NCBI GenBank assembly: GCA_034770075.1
Contig: CM068384.1
Coordinates: 41,017,182 to 41,081,181, forward strand
Direction: 5' to 3'
Length of the DNA stretch: 64,000 nt
Source: Aralia elata
Taxonomy: Eukaryota; Streptophyta; Magnoliopsida; Apiales; Araliaceae
Every line of letters starts with the position of its first letter. Position 1 is the stretch's first letter. The position numbers and the translations under genes are program-made. The notes beneath the pieces were generated by a model. It ran no database searches and was not told the DNA's origin. It saw only the letters and a program-made list of their open reading frames with translations. Below are positions 31,804 through 44,214 of this stretch, piece by piece.

Positions 31804-32840
31804 ATGGAAACTAACTTTGTCAAATCCTTGCCCCAAAATTAGTAAACAATGGCCCAAATATAAACCAGACAATACTTACTTGAAATTAGGGCTAGAATTG
31901 AAGTTTCATACCAATTTGATGGTTTAGCTTTACGAATTGAGGATTGAAATCCAAAATTTCCCTTGTTGCGGTGGTGAAGTGGAATTCATATATGGAAGTG
32001 GAAGAAGTGCCGACTTTTCTTGCTAGGATGGATAGAAATAGGAGCATATGATGTTGATGGCTTTGATATGGAGAAGGAAAGAGCTTCGTGTGATTTGGGG
32101 TTAGAGTTTGAAGAGAAGTGAAGTTGGTGAGAGAGAAGAACTTGAATTGGGTTGCCTTGAGTCATGCCCGATTAGGGCTTATATTTTTTTAACTGCACAG
32201 GTATAGCACCTAGGCGCTTGGACTAAGCTTGGAGGTAGCGCTTAGGTGCTTGATTATAGAACGTGAGAATCAAGTGCAGCGCTTAGGCGCTTGAATTGAC
32301 CTGGGTTAGGGCGCCTAGGCACTTGGACGATGCTAAGCCTACTGTAATGGAGCACCTAGACGCTTAGCCTAGACTTAAATTGGGCGCCTAGGCGCTAGAG
32401 CCAGACTCAGCCAATTTTCTATGCGCTTCAAGCTTTTGCCTGCAATGAAATAAACCCAATATCAATAATTATTTGCACAGAGCTTTTTCAATAAATGTAA
32501 AAACTAAACTAAAGTAAATAAACATACTAAATAACTAAATAAACTACCCTACTAAAACAAAATACTTTAACTAAAAATAAAAGAAATTAATTGGAAATCT
32601 GGGTTGCCTCCCAGGTAGTGCTTAGTTTAACGTCCTCAGCCCGACTTTGTCTTTTCTGTTCTAATCGGCAAGGCTAACAGATGTCTTCTCACGATCGAAA
32701 TGACCCTCATAATAATGTTTCAACCGTTGTCCATTGACTTTAAAAATGCATTTTGAATCTGGCTCTTCAACTTCCACAGCTCCGTGAGGAAAGACCTTGA
32801 TAATAGTGAATGGGCCTGACCAACGTGATATCAACTTTCC
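31804..32840 (-). other. D spacer between pol and env-like frame
   Basis: Non-coding. It contains the GGGAGGCAACCC-type box near 32603 in sense orientation and the GCGCCTAGGCGC cluster at 32204-32400. Confidence 0.6.
32204..32400 (-). repeat. Internal palindrome cluster of D (GCGCCTAGGCGC type)
   Basis: About seven imperfect copies of AAGCGCCTAGGCGCTT. The D LTR holds two copies at 51788-51838. Flanking bases show inversion: internal plus strand CCTAGGCACTTGGAC, LTR plus strand GACCAAGTGCCTAGG. Confidence 0.75.
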
Positions 32841-34400
32841 TCAGAAGAGTTTTAGCCTGGAGTTGTATAGCAACATTGTTTGCCCCGGTTCAAATTTTAT
32901 TGCTATTATCTTCTCATTATGCCACCTTTTAACCTTCTCCTTATACAACTTAGCATTCTCGTATGACTGGAGTCTGAATTCATCCATTTGATTCATTTGT
33001 AAGAGGCGTTTTTCGCCCACAGTAGACATATCAAAGTTTAACTTTCGGATAGCCCAATAAGCATTGTATTCTAACTCGACCGGAAAATGACATGCTTTCC
33101 CATATACTGACCTGTATGGTGACATCCTTATCTGTGTTTTGTAAGTTGTACGATATGCCCATAGAGCATCGTCTAACTTGCTTGCCTAATCCTTCCGACT
33201 AGGGTTCACTACCTTTTTGAGGATTCGTTTCACTTCTCAGTTGGATACCTCTGCTTGGCCACTCGTCTGCGAATGGTAACCTGTAGCTATCTTGTGAGTG
33301 ACTCCATACTCAGCTAGAATAGCTGAGAACTGTTTATTGCAGAAGTGTGTACCCTCGTCACTGATGATTGCACGAGGAATGTCGAATCTAGAGTAGATAT
33401 ACTTGCGGATGAACTTAACAACCACTTTAGCATCATTGGTAGGTGATGCAATAGCTTCAACCCACTTTGAAACATAATCCACCGCTAGTAGTATATAGGA
33501 ATTGCTAAAAGATGAAGGGAAGGGTCCCATGAAGTCTATGCCCCACACGTCAAATAATTCAACCTCTAGAATTGTGTTGAGTGGCATCTTGTGTCTCTTT
33601 GATATATTGCCAACTCTTTGGCATCTGTCACATTTCAAAACAAACACATGAGCATCCTTAAAGAGCGTTGGCCAGTAAAATCCACATTATAGCACCTTGG
33701 TTGTCGTTCGTTCTCCCCCGAAATGTCCACCATAGTCAGATGCATGGCATTGATGTAGAATATCCTCCATTTCATCCTTGGGAACACACCTTCTTAGTAA
33801 TTGATGTGGACACTCCTTAAATAAGAATGGCTCATCCCACATATATTGTTTTACATCGTGGAGAAATTTCTTTTTCTGATGACTTAACAGATCTGGCGGA
33901 AACACCTTACCCATTATGAAATTTACAAAATCCACATACCATGGTGTCTCCATCTTTAGTGCAAACAGTTGTTCATTCGGGAAAAACTCATTGATCACTG
34001 TTTTATCACCCTTATTCAGTTCCGGATTCTCTAACCGTGATAAATGATCAATAACTTGATTTTCTATTCCTTTTCGATCTCGAATCTCCAAATCAAACTC
34101 TTGTAGTAACAGTATCCATCGAATCAACCTCGGCTTAGCATCTTTCTTAGCTATCAGGTACTTAATTGTCGGGTGGTCCGTAAACACAATCACCTTAGTC
34201 CCAATCAGGTTCGAACAAAACTTATCAAAGGCTTAAACAACTGCCAGTAGTTCCTTCTTGGTAGTTATGTAGTTCAGTTGGGCGTCCGATAATGTCTTAC
34301 TACCATAATAAATGTCATGGAAAATCTTCTCTTTGCGTTTGCCAAGAAATGCACCCATTACAAAATCTTTAGCATCACACATTAATTCAAACGGACTACC
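32841..34400 (-). pseudogene. D RNase H and integrase, broken
   Basis: Fragments: FTDHPTIKYL and DHLSRLENPE (RH); ECPHQLLRRC, HQCHASDYGGHFGGERT and CDRCQ (IN zinc finger); WGIDFMG, ISDEGTHFCN and SGQAEVSN (IN core D,D,E); YGKACHFPVELE and LLYNSRLKLF (IN C-terminus). In-frame stops and small shifts occur near 33125-33237, 33650-33690, 34200 and 34390. Same order as C. Older than C, which inserted into this element. Confidence 0.85.
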
Positions 34401-35777
34401 CTAATCTGGTGCTACTATTATTGGTGCAGTAATCAACTTCTTCTTCAACACTTCGAAGGCTTCGTGGCGTGTTGAATCGAAGTTGAATGGAACATCTTTC
34501 TCTAAAAGATTGCAAAGAGGCTTTGTGATTTTGGAGAAGTGTTTTATGAATCTTCTATAAAAACCTGCGTGACCCAAAAAACTTCGAATGCCTCGTACTG
34601 AAATTGGTGGAGGGAGTTTCTCAATGGTTTTAATTTTTGCTCTATCTACCTCGATTCCCTTTGCTGAAACTCTATGGCCCAAGATTATCCCCTCTTGCAC
34701 CATAAAATGGCATTTCTCCCAGTTTAAAACCAAATTTGTTTCCATACACCGTTTGAATACAAGAGTGAGGTTTTCAAACAATAATCAAATGAATCCCCAA
34801 AAACTAAAAAGTCATCCATAAATACCTCGAGATTTTGTTCGACCATATCAGAAAAATAGCCATCATACACCGTTGAAACGTTGCAAGTGCATTGCATAAC
34901 CCAAAAGACATTCTTCGAAAGGCAAAGGTACCGTATGGGCATGTGAATATCATCTTCTCCTGGTCCTCGGGTGCTATGGCAATCTGATTGTAGCCTGAGT
35001 ATCCATCTAAAAGGCAATAATATTCATGGCCTGCAAGCCTGTCCAACATCTGATCGATAAATGGTAGAGGGAAATGGTCCTTACGAGTGGCCTTGTTTAA
35101 CTTTCTGTAGTCCATACAAACCCGCCAACCCATAATTGTCTGAGTAGGGATCAATTCATTGTTCTCATTCACAACTACTGTCATTCCCCCTTTCTTTGGC
35201 ACACATTGAACTGGACTCACCCATGAGCTATCAGAGATAGGGTAGATAATTCCAGCAGCCAACCATTTTATGATTTCCTTTTTAACCACTTCCTTCTTTA
35301 TGGGGTTAAGTCTACATTATTGCTCGATAATCGGTTTAGCTTCCTCTTCAAGTAGAATCTTGTGTATACAGATTGATGGGCTTATTCCTTTGATATCTAC
35401 AAGAGTCCACCCAAGAGCTATCTTGTACTGCCTAAGTACCCTCAACAACTTTTCCTCTTGAACCTCATCAAGTGAAGCAGAAATTATAACTGGCAGAGTA
35501 GAAGAAGAACCAAGGTATGCATACCGTAGATGGTTAGGCAGTGGCTTGAGTTCCAAGGTCGTCAATTCTTCTAATGATGGTTTAACCTTTTCTGTTGGCT
35601 TTCCCAAGTAGTCCAAGGGTTCAAATGTTGGCTTAACTCATGTGGATTTTGGACTTGAATCTAACATTTGGGCCAATTCTAAAATAGTTGAGTCACCAAA
35701 CATGTTTTCACCTACCAATGTTACTTCTAGAAGGTCTTCGTTCACTGATTCAATAATTGTTTCCCTAATTACTCCCT
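34401..35777 (-). pseudogene. D reverse transcriptase, broken
   Basis: Recognisable VSPVQCVPKKGGMTVV, LLDGYSGYNQIAIAPEDQ and FMDDFLVFGDSFD with the catalytic pair intact. Frameshifts near 34850 and 34780 split palm from thumb; the thumb reads LGHAGFYRRF. A stop separates 35317 from 35289. The upstream linker joins the PR piece across solo LTR J. Confidence 0.85.
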
Positions 35778-37470
35778 TGGGAAGCTGTCGTTAAGCAATC
35801 CAAAAATAAACCTCACCTTTACTTTACAAATTTAAATAATAAGCACAGTAGCAAGTAAGGATCGATCCCACAGAGAATGATATTGCTTTGAATTTATTCT
35901 AATGTTTCTAAGTAAAAATAATAAATAAAGAATTGGGGGGTTTTGAATTATGATTAACTAAAGAAAACAAAGTTAAAATAATAAAGATAATTAAATAAAT
36001 TAAAGCTTCAGTTCTTCAGTTCAATTTCACCAATTTACAGCAATAGTGTAATCAAGTTAACATTATTTCTCCCTTCCATAAGATTAATAGCCCTAGGCAA
36101 CAACAAGCTCTGTTACCTGAAATTCCTCTTAGATTATCACTTAATGAAACAAGCTCTTCACAAGATTCTAACCATTATACAACCTAGAATAAGCTCTCTA
36201 GATTTAATATAACAGCAACATTAAGAACTAAGGAATTAGACTATTCCAAGCAACAAATACATAAGCTCGAATTGTTTAACTTGTCTTCTGATAACCATAG
36301 CAATAACCAAAAGCTTGACCACAATCAGTATCACTAACTGCTACTTATGATTAGAAATAATATCGATTACGTAATATTATTCCTGAATCTAGCAAATGAT
36401 ATTAATCAGATTAATTTAACTGACCACATCAAATCAATAAGATAAAATAACATATAAACAGTTAAAATAGATTATCAAAATAAATCTCATATACGAAGGA
36501 ATAAATAACGAAACTTAATTATACTATTAACTGAAAATAAGGTTCCACATCCCCTTAGAACCGAATAAAAATAAACCAGCCTAACATGCTGAAGAATAAA
36601 ATATGATCTAGGATGATGATCCAGGATGTCCAGGATGCCCCAACTAATTACAAGTGACAGGTATTTATAGATGCTTTGAAACCCTAGAAGAATTCAAATT
36701 CTATTCTAATTCGGAAGTCTTCACTCTGCAGATATGGTAGGACTCTAAATCCTTCTCAATCTTTGAAATCCAGCTTTAAGCAACTTCCTTATCAAATTAG
36801 ATTTTAGTTTCCAAATCCAAGTCTTCCTCAGTTTCCTTTTCCAGTTCGGCATCAATTCCATATTTATCTTCAACTCAGATTCCATATCAGACTCACTTCC
36901 CATAATCAGCTTAGCTTCCATCTATGATTGTAATTTTATTTCCAAATCCTGTTAGGAATCATATCTTTAAGCTTCACTATTTCAAATCCTACTCAAAATC
37001 GGAAATCTGCAAGTCGGCCAAAATCGTAGAGTAACACTCTGCAACAACACTTCGTAGAGTAAACATGACATCGTAGAGTGAACTTTTCTCGGAATCGTAG
37101 AGTTAACCTCATCAGTCGTAGAGTAACTTAGCCACTGGACTGAAAACATAGAGTGATGTGCCTGGTCATAGAGTGAATCTCACAATCATAGAGTGTAACT
37201 AGGAATCGTCGAACAACTCCGCCTAGCCTTCCTGCGATCGTAGAGCTGCCAGATTATCATTCTAACACTACGAACGTAAAGCCCTCACTCAGCGATCGTA
37301 GATTATTCTGCAAAACAACATAAAACTCATCATTAAACCCATCTTTTGCAAACTCTTAACAAATTCTTCTCTAAATTGATAAACACCTTAATTAAGCTCA
37401 TAAACACAGAAAACATATAATAATACTAAGCATAAAGGAACAAAAAACGTAGAATATTTTGCACCTATCA
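35778..37470 (-). repeat. Element J: solo LTR of 1693 bp
   Basis: Plus-strand ends TGGGAAGCTGTCG and GCACCTATCA, flanked by the perfect duplication TCCCT (35773-35777 and 37471-37475). The D coding flanks meet in frame when J is removed mentally. A minus-strand CTATAAATAC at 36661-36670 is a good TATA box. A cluster of about ten ATCGTAGAGT-like units occupies 37020-37302, upstream of it. No interior survives, consistent with LTR-LTR recombination. Confidence 0.88.
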
Positions 37471-39408
37471 TCCCTCAATCAGATCAACCCTGAAGCACTC
37501 TTCTTCTTCCTTTGGAAACTTCATAGCCTTGAATACATTAAAGGTCACCTCTTCGTCTTGAACTCTCATTGTTAACTCTCGTTTTTGCACATCAATCAAT
37601 GTCCTACCCGTAGCTAAAAATGGGCACCCAAAAATAATTGGTATATTACTATCCTCCTTGAAGTCAAGAACTATGAAGTCCGCAGGGAATATAAATTTAT
37701 CTACCTTTACTAGTACGTCTTCCACTATTCCCTTAGGATAAGTGAGAGATCTATCAGCAAGCTAAAGAGTAACATTTATTGGTGTAGCTTCCTTCAACCC
37801 TAGCTGTTGATAGACTGATAATGGCATAAGGTTGATGTTTGCTCCCAAATCACACAGACACTGGCTAAAGAACTGAGTTTCGATTGTGCACGGAATGGTG
37901 AAGCTACCCGGATCCTTCAACTATGGTGGTAACTTCCTCTGTAGAATCGCGCTATATTCTTCTGTCAATGCTACTGTCTCGAACTCCCCTAGCTTCCTCT
38001 TTCTTGCTAAAATATACTTCATGAATTTGGCGTAACTATGCATTTGTTCTAGAGCATCTGCGAATGGAATATTAATCTGTAACTTTTTAAACACGTCTAA
38101 AAACTTTGAAAACTGTCTATCTAATTTCTGCTTTTGAAATCTCTGTGGAAACGGCACAGGTGGTATAACTGGAATCTGCTTTTCTTCCTTCTTCTTTTCC
38201 ACACTTTTTTCCTCGGACTTGCCTTATGAATTTCCAGCTTCTTTTTCATTATCCTTCTCAATACTAGCTTTCTTATGCTCATCAGAATATGTAGCCAACT
38301 CCTTCCCACTTCTAAGTGTAACTGCCTTACAATGTTCACTGCCATCTTTTCTCAGATTCTTCTCAGTATCACTCGGTAGAGAACCTTGAGGTCGAGTGTT
38401 TAGAGCACTAGCTATCTGCCCTATTTAATTTTCAAGATTCCTTATAGCTGCTGATTGATTCTTCGTTGTTGCTTCAAACTGAGTCGCCATTCTTGCTAGT
38501 AGTTCCTCCATTTGTGATAGCTTATCAGGTTGTTGAGGTTGTTGGGGGTGCTGGTGTTGAGGTTGTTGAGGTTGAAATCCAGGAGGATATGAATGCCTTG
38601 GAGCTTGAGCTTGTGACTGATTATTGCTCCAAGATAGGTTTGGGTGGTTCTTCCATCCAGGATTATAGCTATTCGCATTACTGCCCTGCTGTCGATTGAA
38701 GTTGGACACAAATTGAACTGATTCAGGACTTATTGCACATTGATCACTTGAGTGGTTGCCCACGCATAACTCACAGATTTTCTCCATCCGTTGAACATTT
38801 TGTACCCCAAGTGCATCTATCTTCTTTGTAAGAGTAGAAATCTGAGCTGTCACTTGAGTTTATAAAGCCGTCATTGCATCCACTTCATAAACCCCGACTG
38901 GCTTTGGTTGAGTCATTCTTGCAGTTGGCCATTGATAGTTATTAGTCGCCATTGTCTCGAGCACCTGATACGCCTCATCACAGTTCTTGGCCATAAGAGC
39001 TCCACCCGCTGCAGCTTCAATACTCGTCCTCACTGTACTAGCTAATCCATTATAAAAAGTCTGCACTTGAAGTCATTTAGGAATCCCATGGTGTGGACAT
39101 CTTCTCAACAAGTCTTTAAACCTTTCCCAGGCTTCATATAATGATTCTGAGTCGCGCTGAACGAAAGAGGTGATATCATTCCGCATTTTTGCTGTCTTTT
39201 CAGGCGGGAAAAAATGTTGCAAGAAATTTTTGAGCTAAATCGTTCCATGTAGTAATTGATCCTGGCGGTAGTGAATGGAGCCAACTCTTAGCTTTATCTC
39301 TCAAGGTGAAGGGAAACAATCTGAGTCTTATAGCATCCTCTATCACTCCATGGTACTTGAACGTATCACAGATTTCCAGGAAACTAACCAAGTGATAGTT
39401 CGGATCAT
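37471..39408 (-). pseudogene. D gag (C-terminal two thirds) and protease, broken
   Basis: Protease motif reads DLGAN, with Asn for the usual Ser. Gag pieces: KKLQINIPFADALEQM, the knuckle CELCVGNHSSDQC, FYNGLASTVRTSIEAAAGG, and SFLEICDTFKYHG up to the B insertion at 39408. Stops and shifts occur at about 37920, 38220, 38430, 38860 and 39080-39200. The target duplication ATCAT of B is at 39404-39408. N-terminal gag resumes at 50323. Confidence 0.85.
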
Positions 39409-41396
39409 TGTCGACGCCGGGTTTTCGCTCTTCTCGTCTTTTCCAATTTTAGCCTTTTGGTTTAGGTGATTTTTTGGAAAAGATCGGCATTGATGTCGAC
39501 GGGGTTTTGAAAGATCGTTTTTTATGATGAGCCAATTAACCAGAGTCGCCAGTTGGTATATTTGAAATGGATGTACCAACTCATCCGAGTTTTCGTTTTT
39601 TTATAAATCGCTGGCTCATGTGTGACTCCGAATTAATTGGTCTGCGAATCGAGATTCATAGAGTTGGGGGGCTTGCTTAAGCGAGGGGAAGGTGTTAGGC
39701 ACCCCCCGACTTCCGTGAAACACGGTTACCGTAATCTTGATACTTTCCTATCCTTTAATTCATGAAATGTGTGTGTGTGTGTACGTGCGCGTGTGTGTGT
39801 GTGTGCCTATGTGAAGGTTGTGGTGAGTTTGTATGAAAGAATCATTTGGATTTTTTAGGGAAAGCCGTGCTTTAATTTGAGAGTGCTTTGGAATGTCCTT
39901 CGGCTTCTACGAGAAAGCTTTATTCTTTTTTAGGAAGTTTTGATTTTAATTGTCAAAACTGCAAGGTTTTTATTAGGTGTTATTTTGGCAAACAAGAGTT
40001 TTAAACCTTCGTCAAAATAGGAATCGAGATCTATACGTTGCCTTGTGAATGTAATAACGGGCAATTTCTAGGATCTCTTTAACCCTATGCACAACGGTTT
40101 AATAAAACGCCATTTATTCATAAAATCATTCTTGCGTGATGTTTTGGAAAACGATTTTTCTTTGCCTTCTCGTTAAGTAGAAATCGACATTCATTAGCAC
40201 TCCCAATTTTAAGCCTCGTGGTGCTAATACCCTACTTTGATTGATTTTATGAAAATCTTATCGTTTAGCTTTGAAATTAATTTTGTGTCACCAATCAAAT
40301 CAAGCATTAAAATGCGTTGGGGCTAGTCATGGGCATGTAAGCCATCAAAATAACCCCAAACACCCACAAGCACATATTTCACTATTTCGGGGCCTTAAAC
40401 ACGATCCTCGCCTTGGCGTCGTTTTTAAGGCCCGGCGATTACATATTTACAATGAAGACCACATCGCTCCTACTACATATATCAAAAGATGTCCATCATC
40501 GGATTTGGACCACGGGGTCGCGCTCCTAGGCTCACATCCAAAATCGCTACACACCCACAAGATCCTAAAAATAGCAATCTAAACAATCTATGCACAATAC
40601 ATCATTACAACGAGCTAAAAATTCACCAAATGGACATCATCGGGCCATTAGGAGGAATTCATTCCATTTGGAACCCTCACTAATAGCCCTCAATCCATGG
40701 ATTCACATTAATATTCAAGAACAACTACATTCAAGATAATTCGGATGACAAAAAGCTTGGCAAAAAATGATATAACAAAATGCTAAAACAAAGGATTTTT
40801 CACCTTGCAAATAATCCCCACAATCTGTATGAATTTGTGTATTGAATAGAGTAGAAAATATGAGATGTAATCTCACAAAATGGGTACAATTTCTCACTAT
40901 TTCTCACCCTTTTCTCTCTTAATTTCTGCTGTTTTCTCCTTCTTTCCGAGCTTCTTGGTGCTGCTGAATTCTCTCTCGTTTCTGTATGCAAAATGGCCTG
41001 ATAAGGGGCTGGCCTCGGTTTCCCCGCGCCCGCCGCGCACTTCAGCCGTCTCGCGCACTACCATTATTTTAGTCGTTTGGCCGCAGATCAATCCGCGGCT
41101 GGGTGGGCTGATTTTCTCATTTTCTGAACCGCACTTCGATTCTCGTGTCGGATCATCGGTTTCTGCTGAAAGGCTTGCATTTTACAGTCCGAGAACCGCT
41201 GGGAAACGTGCCACGTCATCCGGGAATGCCCATTTCGGACAGCCTTATTGTCACGTCAGCTTTGGTTGCTAATCATTGCGGTGGTGTTGGGCGTTCGCAC
41301 TTGTGCCCATTCCCTCGCCCTCACAGGCCGGTTCATTTGACGATTTTGCCCTCCTATCACGGTTAGTATACGAAGCGCAAATTTTGGGTGTCTACA
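39409..41396 (-). repeat. Element B 3' LTR (1988 bp)
   Basis: Nearly identical to 48333-50322. It holds a (GT)n tract near 39770-39805 and the palindromic GGCCGCAGATCAATCCGCGG at about 41079-41098, corresponding to the larger inverted repeat of the A LTR. Duplicated small frames (103, 130, 64 aa) occur in both LTRs without recognised homology. Confidence 0.93.
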
Positions 41397-41411
41397 GCTG
41401 CCCCTCTTTAT
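41397..41411 (-). promoter_or_regulatory. Element B polypurine tract
   Basis: Minus strand ATAAAGAGGGGCAGC directly inside the LTR. Confidence 0.8.
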
Positions 41412-42019
41412 CATGTTTATGAAATGTTAAATGAAATGAACATGATAAAGAAGTAGACACACGATGCATGAATGACAGTGCATAAGAATGACAGTGCATA
41501 CATGATGCAACACATACAACTTATGATGCAACGCAAGATGTAAGGCATGCAACACATTCGTAAAGGTGTCAATGCATCAATCCCTAACCTGTCGCTCGTC
41601 TCGTAATCGTCGGGTCTCGTATCAGGTCGATTGTCCTGTGAATGTCGGGTCTCATATCCGGTCACCCCTCTCGTAATCACCTTATTCCATCCCATTGTCA
41701 TAAAAGGAAGTTATTCTTCTGACTAGCTTTGAAGGGCATCCTTGGAGTTCGTCCTCGTACATCGTTCTTGGCAACCATCGCCTTTGACTCTGATAGGCTA
41801 GGACCTTGACACCTAACCTGCACGGATCACGTACAGAATTATCATCTATTCAATGCATGTGACACAACATTTAAAATGTAAATTTGATGAAGAATGACCC
41901 CTGTACAGTCTTTTGATACGGTTCCACAGGTGTCACCGTTTGTCGGGGTTTGCTTGGATCTCAGCCCTTCCCAGGGGTCGTTGATTGTTTGGATACCAGC
42001 CATTCCCAGGGGTTCGTTG
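41412..42019. other. B region between PPT and array I
   Basis: Contains one or two isolated, diverged array-I units (about 41583-41680), then the unique spacer matching 2566-2829 of A and two array-II cores (41957-42010). Array-I units therefore flank the spacer on both sides in B, unlike A. Confidence 0.65.
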
Positions 42020-43311
42020 ATCGCCGGTTATCGTCGCCGGTCGATCGCCTCGTCGGGGCCGGGTTTCGTCGCCGGTCACCCATCTCGTAATCGCCGGTTA
42101 TCGCCGCCGGTCGACCATCTCGTCGGGGCCGGTTTTCATCGCCGGTCACCCATCTCGTAATCGCCGGTTATCGTCGCCGGTCGATCGTCTCGTCGGGGCC
42201 GGGTTTCGTCGCCGGTCACCCATCTCGTAATCGCCGGTTATCGTCGCCGGTCGATCGTCTCGTCGGGGCCGGGTTTCGTCGCCGGTCACCCATCTCGTGA
42301 CCACCGGGTATCGTCGCCGGTTGGTCGTCTTGTCGGGGCCGGGTATCGTCAACGGTCACCCATCTCGTGATCGCCGGGTATCGTCGCCGGTCGATCGTCT
42401 CGTCGGGGCCGGGTTTCGTCGCCGGTCACCCATCTCGTAACCCCCGGTTATCGTCGCCGGTTGGTTATCTCGTCGGAGCCGGTTTTCGTCGCCGGACATC
42501 CATCTTGTTATCGCCGGTTATCGTCGCCGGTCGATTGCCTTGTTGGGGCCGGTTTTCATCGCCGGACACCCATCTCGTAACCCCCGGTTATCGTCGCCGG
42601 TTGGTTATCTTGTCGGAGCCGGTTTTCGTCGCCGGACATCCATCTCGTAATCGCCGGTTATCGTCGCCGGTCGATTGCCTTGTCGGGGCCGGTTTTCGTC
42701 GCCGGACACCCATCTCGTAACCCCCGATTATCGTCGCCGGTTGGTTATCTTGTCGGAGCCGGTTTTCATCGCCGGACATCCATCTCGTAATCGCCGGTTA
42801 TCGTCGCCGGTAGATTGTCTCGTCGGGGCTGGGTATCGTCGCCGGACACCCATCTCGTAACCCCCGGTTATCGTCGCCGGTTGGTTATCTCGTCGGAGCC
42901 GGTTTTCGTCGCCGGACATCCATCTTGTTATCGCCGGTTATCGTCGCCGGTCAATTGCCTTGTCGGGGCCAGTTTTCGTCGCCGGACACCCATCTCGTAA
43001 CCCCCGGTTATCGTCGCCGGTTGGTTATCTTGTCGGAGCCGGTTTTCGTCGCCGGACATCCATCTCGTAATCGCCGGTTATCGTCGCCGGTCGATTGTCT
43101 TGTCGGGGCCGGTTTTCGTCGCCGGACACCCATCTCGTAACCCCCGGTTATCGTCGTCGGTTGGTTATCTTGTCGGAGCCGATTTTCGTCGCCGGACATC
43201 AATCTCGTAATCGCCGGTTATCGTCGCCGGTCGATTGTCTCGTCGGGGCCGGGTATCGTCGCCGGTCACCCATCTCGTAACCCCCGGTTATCGTCGCCGG
43301 TTGGTTATCTT
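42020..43311. repeat. Tandem array I of B, with 140-bp higher-order units
   Basis: Same 35/70-bp family as A. From 42441 on, a marker CCCCCGGTTA recurs exactly every 140 bp (42441, 42581, 42721, 42861, 43001, 43141, 43281). Alternate 70-bp units differ consistently (GGTTGGTTATCTTGTCGGAG versus GGTCGATTGCCTTGTCGGGG). The first part (42020-42440) is plain 70-bp repeats. Confidence 0.93.
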
Positions 43312-44214
43312 GGATCTCAGCCCTTCCCAGGGTTTGTTATTTTTTGTCTTTTTTCTTTTTGTGGATATCAGCCCTTCCTAGGGTTGCTCACCATCTTGTT
43401 GTGGTTCGCGTGGATCTCATCCCTTCCCAGGGTTTGTTGTTTTTTGTTTTTTTTCTTTTTGTGGATATCAGCCCTTCCCAGGGTTGCTCACCATCTTGTT
43501 GTGGTTCGCGTGGATCTCAGCCCTTCCCAGGGTTTGTTGTTTTTTGTCTTTTTTCTTTTTGTGGATATCAGCCCTTCCCAGGGTTGCTCACCATCTTGTT
43601 GTGGTTCGCGTGGATCTCAGCCCTTCCCAGGGTTTGTTGTTTTTTGCCTTTTTTCTTTTTGTGGATATCAGCCCTTCCCAGGGTTGCTCACCATCTTGTT
43701 GTGGTTCGCGTGGATCTCAGCCCTTCCTAGGGTTTGTTGTTTTTTGTCTTTTTTCTTTTTGTGGATATCAGCCCTTCCCAGGGTTGCTCACCATCTTGTT
43801 GTGGTTCGCGTGGATCTCAGCCCTTCCCAGGGTTTGTTGTTTTTTGTCTTTTTTCTTTTTGTGGATATTAGCCCTTTCCAGGGTTGCTCACCATCTTGTT
43901 GTGGTTTGCTTGGATGCCTTCCCAGGTTTGCTCACCACCTTATTGTGGTTTGCTTGGATGCCTTCCCAGGTTTGCTCACCACCTGGTTGTGGTTTGCTTG
44001 GATGCTTTCCCAGGTTTGCTCACCACCTGGTTGTGGTTTGCTTGGATGCCTTCCCAGGTTTGCTCCTTGTTTGGATACCAGCCCTTCCCAAGGGTCACTG
44101 ATTGTTTGGATACCAGCCCTTCCCAGGGGTCGTCTGTTGGTTGGATACCAGCCCTTCCCAGGGGTCATTGATTGGTTGGATACCAGCCCTTCCGAGGGGT
44201 CATTGATTGGATTT
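43312..44214. repeat. Tandem array II of B, with 100-bp higher-order units
   Basis: From 43361 to about 43880 the block GTGGATATCAGCCC recurs exactly every 100 bp (43361, 43461, 43561, 43661, 43761, 43861). It combines two array-II cores with a T-rich spacer and a GCTCACCATCTTGTTGTGG spacer. The rest (43880-44214) resembles the irregular array of A. Long plus frames (up to 278 aa) translate the repeat and are not genes. Confidence 0.92.

Noticed and set aside
35786..37470. J starting at TGTCGTTAAG (35786) with flank GAAGC
   Set aside because: No matching duplication on the right; starting at 35778 gives TG...CA ends and a perfect TCCCT duplication.
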